Below are positions 34,201 through 43,165 of a stretch of DNA of 64,000 nt, one piece after another. The notes under the pieces are model-generated. The model saw only the letters and a program-made list of their open reading frames with translations, made no database searches and was not told the origin of the DNA. The position numbers were made by a program, and so were the translations under genes. The DNA is from Lumnitzera littorea (Eukaryota; Streptophyta; Magnoliopsida; Myrtales; Combretaceae), in assembly GCA_024138015.1 (NCBI GenBank), contig JAMXBB010000011.1:75621386-75685385 (forward strand). The letters run 5' to 3'. Each line of letters begins with the position of its first letter. The first letter of the stretch is position 1.

Positions 34201-35339
34201 AGGTTCAGTTAGTTAATTGCAGAAAGAGCACATTTTCCCTTTTATTGGGAAATATAACCTGCCAGTAAAATTTGTAACATGAACATCAACTTCTCATTAT
34301 TTTGACCAGGTTTTATTCGATAAATCCACCTGGCATTGATTATGTGGAGCTCTCTCTCTCTCTCTAAAGAATAGGTCCACTATATGGGTCATAAGTAGAA
34401 TCACTTTTTTGGGACTTTTTCAAGGTAAGGCTAGATTTGGATACTTGGAGAGTATCATCATCCTGTGTTCTATTTACAAACTTTAGTGGTAGCTTTTCAA
34501 ATAATAAAATGTCAATGGTGACATAGGAACCTCTTTGAAAGTTTTGTGACCTTGCAAGGACTTTGGTCGGCAATCTAGAGAAGTCTGGTTCCACTTTTTG
34601 TCACTTGCACATTTAGTCTTGTTTGGCTATCTGTCAAATGGAAGTTTCTCTCCTTATTGTAATTAGAAAAATGTGATACTCCCTATAGATCATCTTGGAA
34701 TTTCTCCATCAATGCTTGTTTCGTGAGTTCTTTGGGTCAAAGGTAACGTTTATTTGTTTTGTTGAATTGCATACAGAATTCCATGCCTTTTGTGTGGATT
34801 CATGGCTTACTTCTTGGAGGACATTTTGCCCTGTTTGCAAGCGCGATGCAAGGACTAGCATGGGTGAACCACCAGCATCTGAATGTACACCGTTGCTCTC
34901 ATCAAGCCCAGCATCTATGGTTTCCTCTTCTGTGCTTTCTTCTGCTAGATCAGTAGCATCATCAGCAGCTATACAGATAGCCCCATCATCTTCTCGTCCT
35001 CCATCAGCATCACGAACCCCTTATTCAAGTAGTTACTTGCAGCAGTCTCTTAGATCATATCAACAGTCGCCTTCTGTGAGTGTTAGTCAAAGTTCAATTG
35101 ACCTTAGAAATGCATCATCTCAAAGGTCTCATGCATCCCATTTCATTTCATCCCACTCAATAGGTTACCCATCTTTATCACCTCTGGACTCTCGTTATGT
35201 GTCTTCGTACATGCTGAGTCCAAGCAATGCTTCTGCGAGTTATCTTGGTTCCAGTCATCAAAATCATGCATTACATGTCAGTGAATCAGCTGCAAGTTTC
35301 TCGCCTTTTGCTTCTGCTCATTCCCTGCCTGAATGTTGA
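28157..35339 (+). CDS. RMR: RMR-type PA-TM-RING-H2 vacuolar sorting receptor (4 exons)
   Basis: Exons 28157..28295, 28773..29003, 33341..33745 and 34777..35339 join in frame to 445 residues plus stop; all introns have GT/AG ends. RMR proteins are type I membrane receptors that recognise C-terminal vacuolar sorting signals at the Golgi and pass cargo to the protein-storage vacuole. Their RING suggests ubiquitin-ligase activity. Seen here: signal peptide (residues 1-26, hydrophobic WISLLFF), PA domain (about 45-165, with APAVKASG, YVAEPIDAC and CSFEEKVRRAQKAGFKAA), a transmembrane helix (170-191), a basic stop-transfer stretch, a C3H2C3 RING-H2 at 238-279 with all eight ligands (C238, C241, C256, H258, H261, C264, C276, C279), then a Ser-rich tail. 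Length is close to Arabidopsis RMR family members as I know them. Oddities: C257 stands where I know Arg, and intron 2 carries two LINE remnants. The start is the first ATG giving a signal peptide. Confidence 0.93.
28773..29003 (+). CDS. RMR: RMR exon 2 (PA domain)
   Basis: The acceptor is TTTCAG|CTCCTGCAG. The exon carries the PA-domain core up to DNDTNGPLVA and ends at GCAA|GTAATA in phase 1. The open frame seems to run on to 29059, but those codons are intronic. Confidence 0.92.
29725..31100 (+). pseudogene. LINE remnant in RMR intron 2, sense orientation
   Basis: Broken reading frames match the C-terminal part of plant LINE (non-LTR) ORF2. The end of the RT is ITARLDSWTSKFLSYVGR, followed by LVKSVVFSMQVCWAS and FMRNFLWSG (29840..30021). 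The zf-RVT region (30600..30830) shows WLAVNEKL, LDKLSQWGI and CYLCNSISESHQHLF, with the usual Cys/His pattern. A YCLWRVR block at about 30950 corresponds to the family's end (IWRERN-like). Frames shift repeatedly and stops are present. It is probably a 5'-truncated insertion, lying wholly inside the intron between exons 2 and 3. Confidence 0.8.
31235..32340 (-). pseudogene. LINE remnant in RMR intron 2, antisense orientation
   Basis: On the minus strand, from high to low coordinate, there is an RT-end block (WTTKFLLCSN, then LQLIKSALFSIQVYQAS, about 32270..32180). After more degenerate sequence, the zf-RVT end follows (NHDHLFFTCEFARLL, about 31430..31385) and the terminal YYLWRERNEQ near 31260. 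This matches the same parts of LINE ORF2 as the neighbouring + copy, so the two remnants meet at their 3' ends near 31100..31235. Many stops and frameshifts. Confidence 0.72.
32634..32668. repeat. C13 and A18 homopolymer tract
   Basis: Thirteen C (32634..32646), AAAC, then eighteen A (32651..32668), in RMR intron 2. An A-run can be a retroposon tail on the + strand, but I found no LINE body ending here. Confidence 0.9.
33341..33745 (+). CDS. RMR: RMR exon 3 (end of PA, TM helix, start of RING)
   Basis: The acceptor is GGTAATGCAG|TGTCTGG, which restores the frame after a 4,337-bp intron. It encodes the end of the PA domain, the transmembrane helix and the first half of the RING, then stops at CAT A|GTAAGT after H258. 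The apparent upstream ATG of the longer open frame (33196) is intronic. Confidence 0.92.
34777..35339 (+). CDS. RMR: RMR exon 4 (RING end and Ser-rich tail)
   Basis: The acceptor is GCATACAG|AATTCCATG. The exon completes the RING with FHAFCVDSWLTSWRTFCPVC, then encodes a tail of about 165 residues rich in Ser, Ala and Pro, ending PEC-stop. The tail has no other recognisable domain. Confidence 0.93.
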
Positions 35340-35700
35340 TAGGAAATTTAGTACATAGTTTTCATGCATATGGGCTTTAAGATGTGATAAATTTTAGAGA
35401 AGTAAGTTAACTAAATTGTCAGGTTGAGTCTGGATGCAGTTCACACCCTGGATCAGCATAATGTGATTGAGTTTTTATACAGAATCATCAGTTTCTTGTT
35501 ATTCCAGACCCTCCAAATTCATTAGTATACCAACGATTGTAAATTGTAGCATTGGCTTGTGGTTTTGACGTGCTTCTGTTGTACATTTTGCACTGTCAGG
35601 TGAGTGCATTTTGCTGTATAAGGTCCCCCAAGGGCCGATACTTGTCATGGATAAAGATTTATACTAGGGTTTTTCCTTTGGCCGTATCATGATAACGTAT
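35340..35700 (+). other. RMR 3' flank / probable 3' UTR
   Basis: T-rich non-coding sequence after the TGA stop. I saw no strong AATAAA signal, and the poly(A) site cannot be fixed from sequence alone. Confidence 0.4.
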
Positions 35701-35839
35701 AAATTGATAACGAGCGGTTAACTGGTTTCTTTTTGTCTTTTTCATGAGTTCAATAGTACGAATCACTCGCGGTTTTTTTACGGTTGGAAATCTTCGTATT
35801 TAATTTTTTTTCACATTTTAAGTAATTATCTCGTAGAAA

Positions 35840-35849
35840 GTGACGTCAC
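35840..35849. promoter_or_regulatory. Perfect GTGACGTCAC palindrome
   Basis: A 10-bp C-box/CRE-like palindrome of the type bound by plant bZIP factors, about 500 bases downstream of the RMR stop codon. No gene start is evident next to it, so function is unproven. Confidence 0.35.
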
Positions 35850-36710
35850 AAAAGTATCGATCACCAATAAGATGAAAAGAATTTCAGATAAGGTTTGGAC
35901 TTTGTGGATCCAAATGCTAGTTAGTGCAGCAGCATCATGATTTTCCTTGTCCTAATGTTTTAAAATCGTTATTCATTTTATTAGTCGGTGTATACAGAAG
36001 ATTATGACAAAAAAATCCCAGTCGATTCTCCATCAGTAATGGGTCCGCTTACTATCATTGTACTTCTAAAGCACTAGTTTACATTGAATTGTTTTATCTT
36101 TTACAGGCCATTGTTTTGGAAATTTGATCTTGTTTATTGGGTTAGATTGCAAATATGCTACTTGTGTTTGTGTCATATAAAGTTCTGATGTTTGCCAAAG
36201 AGTGGTGTTAGAGGATGCTTCAAAAAAGCCACTTTAGTGCTTAAGTTAGCAAGGGTTGGGACGAAGGGAAAATGAAGCGTAATTAGGATAAGAGAGTGAA
36301 AAAGTGAGGATCCATTACTATAGGCCTCCTTTATTTCTAGGGTGTAGGATTGAGCTATTTTAAGGAAATGGATTAGCATCTAGAGATTTGCTTCGGATTT
36401 TATGGAAGTAGTTGGTAACAATTTTAACCTACCTTATTTGATCCCATGCATCTCCATTTGAATTCTTGGATTGAGTTTGGCTAACCTTGCCTCTAGCTTA
36501 GGTCCTTAGGAACTTAGAGGTCTTTGTTTTCATCAAGTCGAGCTTGTGATTAGTGACTCAATAAGGTCTTAGGTGAAGTCCATAGAACATTTTGATGCTT
36601 GGCTTTCGTCTAGTTATGGGTTTCAAGCTACGAAGAGCTTGGATTAAGCTTAGAGGTTGGATTAGGTTTGTAAGAGCTTGGCCTATATTTTAGAGAGGTT
36701 GACCTAGAGG
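35850..36710. other. Intergenic, nothing recognised
   Basis: The sequence between the RMR 3' flank and the MULE end. The minus-strand frame at 36173..36379 lacks any motif. Confidence 0.5.
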
Positions 36711-36717
36711 AAACTTG

Positions 36718-36870
36718 AAAAAAAAAAATAAAAAAAAGGGTTCGTAGAATAAATATTATATATACAAGATCGTAAAAGCGCCTTTTGAAAAGGTCCTTTC
36801 TGGTTGTGTTAATTTTGTATTGAAGGAACCTTTTTGAAAAGCATCTTTAGTTATAACAAAACACACATAA
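36718..36870 (+). repeat. MULE left terminal inverted repeat
   Basis: The order of blocks (A-rich start with GGG, GAATAAATATTA, AAAAGCGC, TGTGTTAATTTTRTATTGAAG, CACATTTAGT/CATCTTTAGT) matches the reverse complement of the right end. It has one extra TTTGAAAAGGTCC segment compared with the right TIR. Confidence 0.8.
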
Positions 36871-37849
36871 AATAAATAAGTCAAAGAACCCTCTGTATGC
36901 ATGAAACAAAGTAAAAATAGGAATGATAATGTTATTATAACTTTGAAACTCCAAATCTAAGTCACCTCTCAACCTCCCGAGAGCTATAGCATGTGATAAT
37001 ATTCATTACTCAACGTCCAATTCACTTCATGAAGGCTCAAATAATTCATTATTACAATAATGCAAAAAGTAAAACATAAGGCGTATAGCTCATTAAAACT
37101 ATTACAAATAAATTAAGACTGATATTAACTTCTACATAAACACAAATGTCATGAAGTGTAATTTGTAAGAAATACAATGTTATCGTCTCCTAGTCTTAGT
37201 AAATACTCGAGATACTTTAGATGCGATACTCTCATTGCATCTCCTCTTCTCAAAAATAGATAGAGCTTAAGACTCCTGGGTTTCTAGCAACTGTTGAGGT
37301 GAGTTTGAAAACTATGAGGGTATCGATAGTAGCTACTTAGGAAGAACTTTTACCTCGAGAACTGACGAACCTCCTCCTTCTCTTAACTAGTGCTAACGAT
37401 GTCAAAAGGGGTGCATCCTGGATACCTGAAGTTAGGGTCTCGAACATACATCCTCAATGCATACCCTTAGATGACCCCTTTAAAGGGGGTAGAGCTATAC
37501 TATTATTACTATGATGGCCCTATCCTTAAGCATGCCTAACTCTTCTTGTCTGTGTCCATCCGCTTCACCTAGGGGGTTTGGAGGGTCGAACTCCACTTGG
37601 GTGTCCTCGTCCAGTTCATCCACTTAAACTTGAGCCACATGGGGAGGGTACAAAGTGATTAGGAGATGGTTACGTAGCAATGGAATACCATGATTAGCCA
37701 ACAATTGGGCTACTTAGTAGTCAACCCCATTAAAACAGATCCTAATATGCTAGTACCCTTTAGCCTACAAAAGATAAGATGTTTAAGACATCATATAAAA
37801 ATGAAAGTAGGAAAAAGTAGTCATAATTAAAAATCGCCTTACCAACTGC

Positions 37850-39020
37850 CTAAGCAATTCTTCGGTTTAGCTAATGTACCATCAAGTGATCATCTTGTAC
37901 CACTGTCGATACCCACTCTTCACTCCGCTAGGTTCGTCGATTTGGATTTAGATGACCCAAGACTAGTAATCATTTCATGTGGTAATGTGGGGAAGATGCT
38001 GCATGATCCAATCCACATCTATACTCCTATGTAGGTCGATGTAGTGCAACACATCCTTTGTATCAAATCTTGGTGGAATCCTTTGCAATTTACTAAACTA
38101 CCTAATAGCTCGCTCGGGAAAGTGCCACTTAACAATGTAAAAGCATATGAGTGGTACTTGACTCCCCAGATGTGTTGGCCACTATAGCAGAACTGAGGTA
38201 AAATCTCCAAAAGCTCGTCTGAATACAGCTTCCAAACTACCTAAAAGAAGTATTTGTTATAATTATTGTAATGGCAATATGGTGAAAGAGCTAGTAATTA
38301 AACTACATGTAAAACAAGTACTTGGTCAAGGCTTTGTTTGTTAAAGGCATCACAATAGGCTATCATGACATAGGTAGGGCGCGTTCTTGTATTGTGGTCA
38401 GTCATCTACCTAGTAGCTAACGGTCTCTTATTATTCACTATCATGCTATGCTTAGGGATGAAAACTATGTGTAGGAACCTATCCCATACTCAAACCTAAA
38501 GGAGAATCGTTGTACCTCCTATCTTATGGGCAGTCTTTAACGAGGAGCTGCATAATTGCCTGTATAGCTATGCGAGCCATGTAGATCCACAGTTGTACTG
38601 CTTGGCTCTCTCAAAGTCATCTAATAAAGGTAAGAACATGTCATGCACCAGGTTATTGGATGTGTCTATGAACACGAAGCCCCCCAACATTTGCAAGATG
38701 CAAGCTTGAGTATGTCATCTAATCTACTCATTGTTCGCCCACTCAGGTAGGGAAGGAAAGTGGTCTACTAGCCAACTTATACATAGGTACCCTCATCACC
38801 CCTCAGTGGTATCCTTCAAAACTATCTTAAGGTAAGTAGCTCATATTTATAGCTACATCTTGTACGTACTCCCTATCACTGATAGTCCATCAACTTTGAG
38901 GCCCAATTGAACCTCTACATCTTAAAGTGTAATCGTCATCTCTCTACATCTTAGATGACTTAAAACCACGTACGTTTCCTAAATCGAAGGGTTGGGTTAG
39001 TTGCAGTTTCTGCTCTAATC
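37850..39020 (-). pseudogene. Plant mobile domain (PMD, MAIN-like) remnant
   Basis: Reading the minus strand through several frameshifts gives the PMD hallmarks in order: MTITL, then DVEVQLGLKVDGLSVIGSTY (about 38950..38880); FPSLPEWANNE (about 38765..38735); VHRHIQ and a following block near 38650; PLICF-like then ERAIR-FSKLQRIPPRFD (about 38110..38050); and VLHYIDLHRSIDVDWIMQH (about 38045..37985). These match the family's LxDVxxxLGLxxDG, RVLRQFG-xQ-IP and LHxIDLRGxxxxDW signatures. The region has many stops and shifted frames. It lies downstream of, and in line with, the MURA-like N-terminal domain. I cannot tell whether it was one fused protein or two adjacent genes. Confidence 0.75.
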
Positions 39021-39251
39021 CTAATATACAACTAGTTAATATGGGTCTGCTCGAATGCCTCTATCATCTTAAAGAGATTCATAACATCATTATTGTCCTT
39101 GATGGCAATAAGTGAATAATTAATGATACTCGAGTAACTATTCAGATGTTTGTACAAAATCTCAACCTCAACACTTGGATCTACTCTAACTCTCTGACAA
39201 ACCTTTTCAAAGAGATCGGTGAAATTTGCGTTAATTCTCAACTTCAACAAT
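39021..39251 (-). pseudogene. MURA N-terminal (PB1-like) domain, split by LTR insertion
   Basis: An open minus-strand stretch resembles the N-terminal domain of MULE transposases: LLKLRINANFTDLFEKVCQR, a VDPSVEVEILYK block, YSLIAIKDNNDVMNLF, in the order seen in family members. The true frame enters from 42333 upward on the other side of the LTR: the codons there (EYDYNQAK, preceded by an arginine-rich stretch, about 42420..42338) are in frame with 39251 downward once the LTR and one copy of the 5-bp target repeat are discounted. The apparent ATG at 39265 belongs to the LTR end. The catalytic part of MURA is not seen. Confidence 0.6.
39247..39251. repeat. Probable target-site duplication, left (ACAAT)
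   Basis: ACAAT next to the TGTAAGCC LTR start. ACAAC at 42333..42337 differs at one base. Confidence 0.5.
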
Positions 39252-39815
39252 TGTAAGCCTTGCAATCATATGTTCGGGGTTCGATCTATAAAATTTAAGG
39301 CGATTAGGTAAGTTGTTCGATCGAATCCAAATTTTACGATGAAATTAGGAATATTAGTAGAAGTAATTCCCTAAGTTTGAATATAGGAAAATAATTAATT
39401 ATTATAATATTGAATTTATTTATCGAAAATGCATAAAACGAGTTCCAATAATTAATGAATTGATAGAAATAAATTATATGTATACTAAAAATTATAAAAT
39501 AACTTAAATAATATTTAGGAGTATTTATTTGTATCATATATATACTTATGTATAAGTAAAAATATACGAAATAATTTAAAATACCTAAACTAAGCTAAAA
39601 GAACACTAAACGATTAAGGAAAATTCATGAAAATTAAGGAAAAATCAAGAAAAATATGGAAAAGTGAAGAAAATTCCAAAGTAAGGGTGTAACATGCTGA
39701 GAATTAAAGAGAAAATAACAACAAATAAATTTAAGACAAATAGAAAGAAGAAATAGAAGAGGGTAAGAGACACTTGGCCCTCTAAAAATTAAAAAAAAAA
39801 AACCTTAAACCTCTT

Positions 39816-39825
39816 CTATAAATAC
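39816..39825 (+). promoter_or_regulatory. LTR-A TATA box
   Basis: CTATAAATAC, about 565 bases from the LTR start, followed by a transcript-leader-like region and the GGTGG/CCACC island. Confidence 0.6.
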
Positions 39826-41636
39826 GTAAATTCTTTCTAAACTTCAGTTTGGACCCTTAGTGAATAAAAAAAAAAATTGAGAGAGACCAAAAAGAGAACA
39901 AAGAATTATTATTTTTTTTTTAAAAAAAAAGGAAAAATCATATGCAGTTAAGGCTTGTAAGATGAACCTATGTTTAATGACCACCTGGAGTGGCATGACC
40001 ACTACCACCTAATAGCACCCCAATCACTTAAGGTTGCCGACATAGGTGGAGCCGCCAATGGTGGTTGGAAATCAACAATGAGTTCTATTCTCCTTTTCAA
40101 TTTTGTTTAAATTATTAAAAATATCAAATATTCTTGAAAAATTATGAAATTTGGTATTATGACATTTTTAAGTATTTAGATTTATGAAGAAACATTGATT
40201 TGATGAATATAGATTTAAAAATATATAGTACTTAACAAATCTTATAAATTCGAGCTTATTTTGATTTAGAAATAAATAGCCTTAATATTGTAGTTTTGAG
40301 CTTAAAAATTTTGTGCAGGCTTGTTAGAGTATTTAAAATAATGCTATGAAGAGATTTTTCAGAAATCTATTTTGAAAATTTTTAGGTTTTAAAATGATAT
40401 ACAAAATAGGTGATTTTGAGTTAATTTAGTAATTAAATGGATAATTACTGATTTAATGTATAATTAGGTATTTTAGATATTAATTTCTAATGTAGCATAA
40501 TGCTTATAACATTTAAGGTGTTACATGTAATTATTAGGTGTATTATATAGCATATATATATAATAGGTAAAATAGTATATTTTAAGTTAATTTTATGATT
40601 TAGGGTTAATTAGGTACAAATTTTGATTTAGGATATAATTAGACATTTTAATATGTTATTGGATGATGAAGGATTATATGTGTAGTGTTAGAAGTGTTAG
40701 ATTTGTGATATAAGTGTATAATATGTAATAATATATAATATGTGTATATAAGAATTAAATGAGTAGCAAATATTAGGTAAAAATTAATAGCATTATAATA
40801 TTAGAAATATGATATAAATCTGATTTGGAAGGTGAATTTACGAAATTATATGAAAAATGTAGATTATTATTATATCAAGAGCTAATACGGTAGTTAAATT
40901 AGGAATATAGTGTATCATATAGATTAAAATAATAGTTAAGGGCTAAATATAATATTTAAGATACCTAAGTGTAATATGATTAATTTCACATAATAGTTCG
41001 AAATGAGTTCCTAAGGTTTACATATAAAACCTGTTATTGGAAAATGAATTATAATATAATTTAAAAACCAATTCGAAAACTGAATTAGAATTTACCCTCA
41101 ATTAAGAATAATTGTAAAAGATTTAAAAACCTAAATAATTAGGTATGATAAAACCCTAAACTAAAGATAACATAGAGAATTACAGAATAAAACTTATATA
41201 AGATCGTTATATGAGTACTAAAACAATATTTATATTACAAGGATTATCGGCGATAACCTATACAAGTTGCATCTTAAGTAAGCAAGCGGGAAGTCAAGAT
41301 AAGTTAAGATCATTACATTACTATATTTTGGAGTACTATTTTGTATTACATGGAGGTTTGAGATTATATTTAGTTGTGTTTGTTAGATAGTTGACTGTAT
41401 GTACATGTTTTTGAATTTAATTGTATGATTCTAATTTACTATTTTAGCTTGTATTTGTGTGATTTGATTAAATTAATTAAACACCTTAAACAGGACTTAA
41501 CTAAGTATATGACTTGTAAATTTAAAATAGACCTACATAACAAACCTATTAGGAGAGACGTTTAAAGTTTTCTAGCTAAATATTGATCTATTTGAAATGG
41601 ATAGCACTAGATAGTATAATGGGTTCTTTTTTCATC

Positions 41637-41651
41637 TTTAGTCAAACTAAG
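41637..41651. repeat. Conserved LTR palindrome (copy 4)
   Basis: TTTAGTCAAACTAAG, one base off the CTTAGTnnnACTAAG form, at the expected place in the LTR. Confidence 0.65.
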
Positions 41652-42332
41652 TAAAATGAGACGAGATCGCGGCAAAAGTTAAGTCAATGATTCGAAGATA
41701 ATTGTTGGGAGAGTGGTGTATTAATTACACAAACCTAGGTTTAATCGTAAGCTGTTGATATATACGCTAAACTCCTCAACTCGGATTAGAGTGAGTGTAA
41801 TTTCTCTAATCTTACGATAAACCGGATAATGTCGTGCAATCTGCTTATATATTCATTGCATCTAATTAATTTAACTGATAATTCTGTTTGTGTTTAATAT
41901 ATAGTTTCAAATCTTTTTTCTAACCTACTAAGCTGTTAGATACTTACATCCTTATAAATGCTGTTGTTAAAGCTAGATATGAAGCGGCTTATAATTACTT
42001 TAAAACTAGTAACTGCTGAATCTTGGAGAAGTGAGAATATAAAATTGAGGATTAAACATACTCTTGAGTTTGGATTTTATCTTTAAAGCTTTTAGTATTT
42101 ATTTATGTATTACTCAAGTAGATTATAATTAGGCTACTAAATCTTGTATGTACTTTTTTATGATTTTATAGGTAAATAATATGTTTAATTTATGAACTAT
42201 TTACTTTAAAGTGGGTTAGTTATTGATACTTTGTGTAAATTATGTCTAAGATAGTAACTGTAAGATCAGCTTCTATCTTAAAATAGTTTATACGACAAGG
42301 TTGTTACAACTTTATCGTTTCGGAATGTAACA

Positions 42333-42337
42333 ACAAC
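42333..42337. repeat. Probable target-site duplication, right (ACAAC)
   Basis: It follows the LTR end and matches ACAAT on the left at four of five bases. Confidence 0.5.
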
Positions 42338-42949
42338 TTTGCTTGGTTATAGTCATATTCCGACCTTGAACTTCCCCTTAAAATGTTTCTATGGGTGAAA
42401 ATTATAAATTTTACGGTGCTCATCATTTTCAACCTATTTACAGGGTAATTATCGTTTCAATTAGCACATAATTTAATGGGATCGCATGCTTATCTTAATT
42501 CCTAAACTACACAACTTTCTAATGAATATTTCACTAAACGCTTAGCATGCACATTTTAAAACAATAAAACTACAATTTCATAACATGAAATATATACACC
42601 AATACACAAATCATTTACATATATTGCTAAAATATAATATATAATACATATTGGTATACAAACACAACAATATCCTAGATTAGTAAAATAAACACATATC
42701 TAAAACTAAGGTTTCATGTGGGATATTATCAAAAACAAGTATAAACAATGCATGAAATTCGTTAAATCTATAATATTAAGTGTTTAGCATGTTTACATAT
42801 AGTTGTTGGAGAAGTTTTCACCAAAAAAGGGATTTGAGTGGATGGATTTGGAGAGGGAGTAGCTTTTTCCAAGAGAGAAGTGAGGAAGAGAGAGGGAATT
42901 CGCGTGGCAGAATGATTCTAATCACGTGTTTTTTTGTTTATATGCATAG

Positions 42950-43165
42950 TGAAGGTACCTTTTTGAAAAGCACCTTCAATTGTAGTGGCATTGCAACTGA
43001 AGGTGTCTTTCTAAAAGATGCCTTTAGTTGTAATAGAATACACTAAATGTGCCTTTTAGAAAGGCGTCTTCAATATAAAATTAACACAAACTAAAAGCGC
43101 TTTCATGACCCCACACATGTAATATTTATTCCATGGACCCCCTTTTTTTTTTCTTTTCTCAAACG
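42950..43165 (-). repeat. MULE right terminal inverted repeat with hairpins
   Basis: The reverse complement of the left TIR. The inner part has three short inverted repeats in a row: GAAGGTACCTTTTTGAAAAG followed by CACCTTC; GAAGGTGTCTTTCTAAAAGA followed by TGCCTTT; and GTGCCTTTTAGAAAGGCGTC. Each can fold as an AAGGYRCCTTT-type hairpin. The frame at 42780..43046 translates through these and is not a gene. Confidence 0.8.

Larger units (their letters stand above)
39252..42332 (+). mobile_element. Solo LTR family A, 3,081 bp, inside the MULE
   Basis: It begins TGTAAGCCTTGCAATCA and ends CGTTTCGGAATGTAACA, the same ends (opposite orientation) as 16584..19638, and the two are almost equal in length. 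A TATA box is at 39816, the GC-rich island at about 39975..40075, the palindrome at 41637 and a CCTACTAAGCTG block near 41930. It has no internal genes and near-matching 5-bp flanks, so it is a solo LTR. It cuts the MURA-like reading frame and is therefore younger than the MULE. Confidence 0.85.
36711..43165 (-). mobile_element. Mutator-like element (MULE) with long TIRs and a PMD reading frame
   Basis: The boundaries come from inverted repeats of about 150 bp at the two ends (36718..36870 and 43010..43160). In between, the minus strand carries a degenerate protein-coding region that begins with a MURA-like N-terminal domain and continues into a plant mobile domain. A solo LTR-A inserted later (39252..42332); removing it leaves an element of about 3.4 kb. 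A clean 9-bp target-site duplication could not be read because the outermost TIR bases are ambiguous. MULEs move by cut-and-paste and often carry host-like sequence; PMD proteins are known in plants both as transposon genes and as domesticated MAIN-like proteins. No complete MURA catalytic or SWIM region is visible, so the element is probably non-autonomous or dead. Confidence 0.7.

Noticed and set aside
42780..43046. 88-codon frame with internal peptide repeats
   Set aside because: The repeats are the hairpin sub-repeats of the MULE TIR, not protein repeats.
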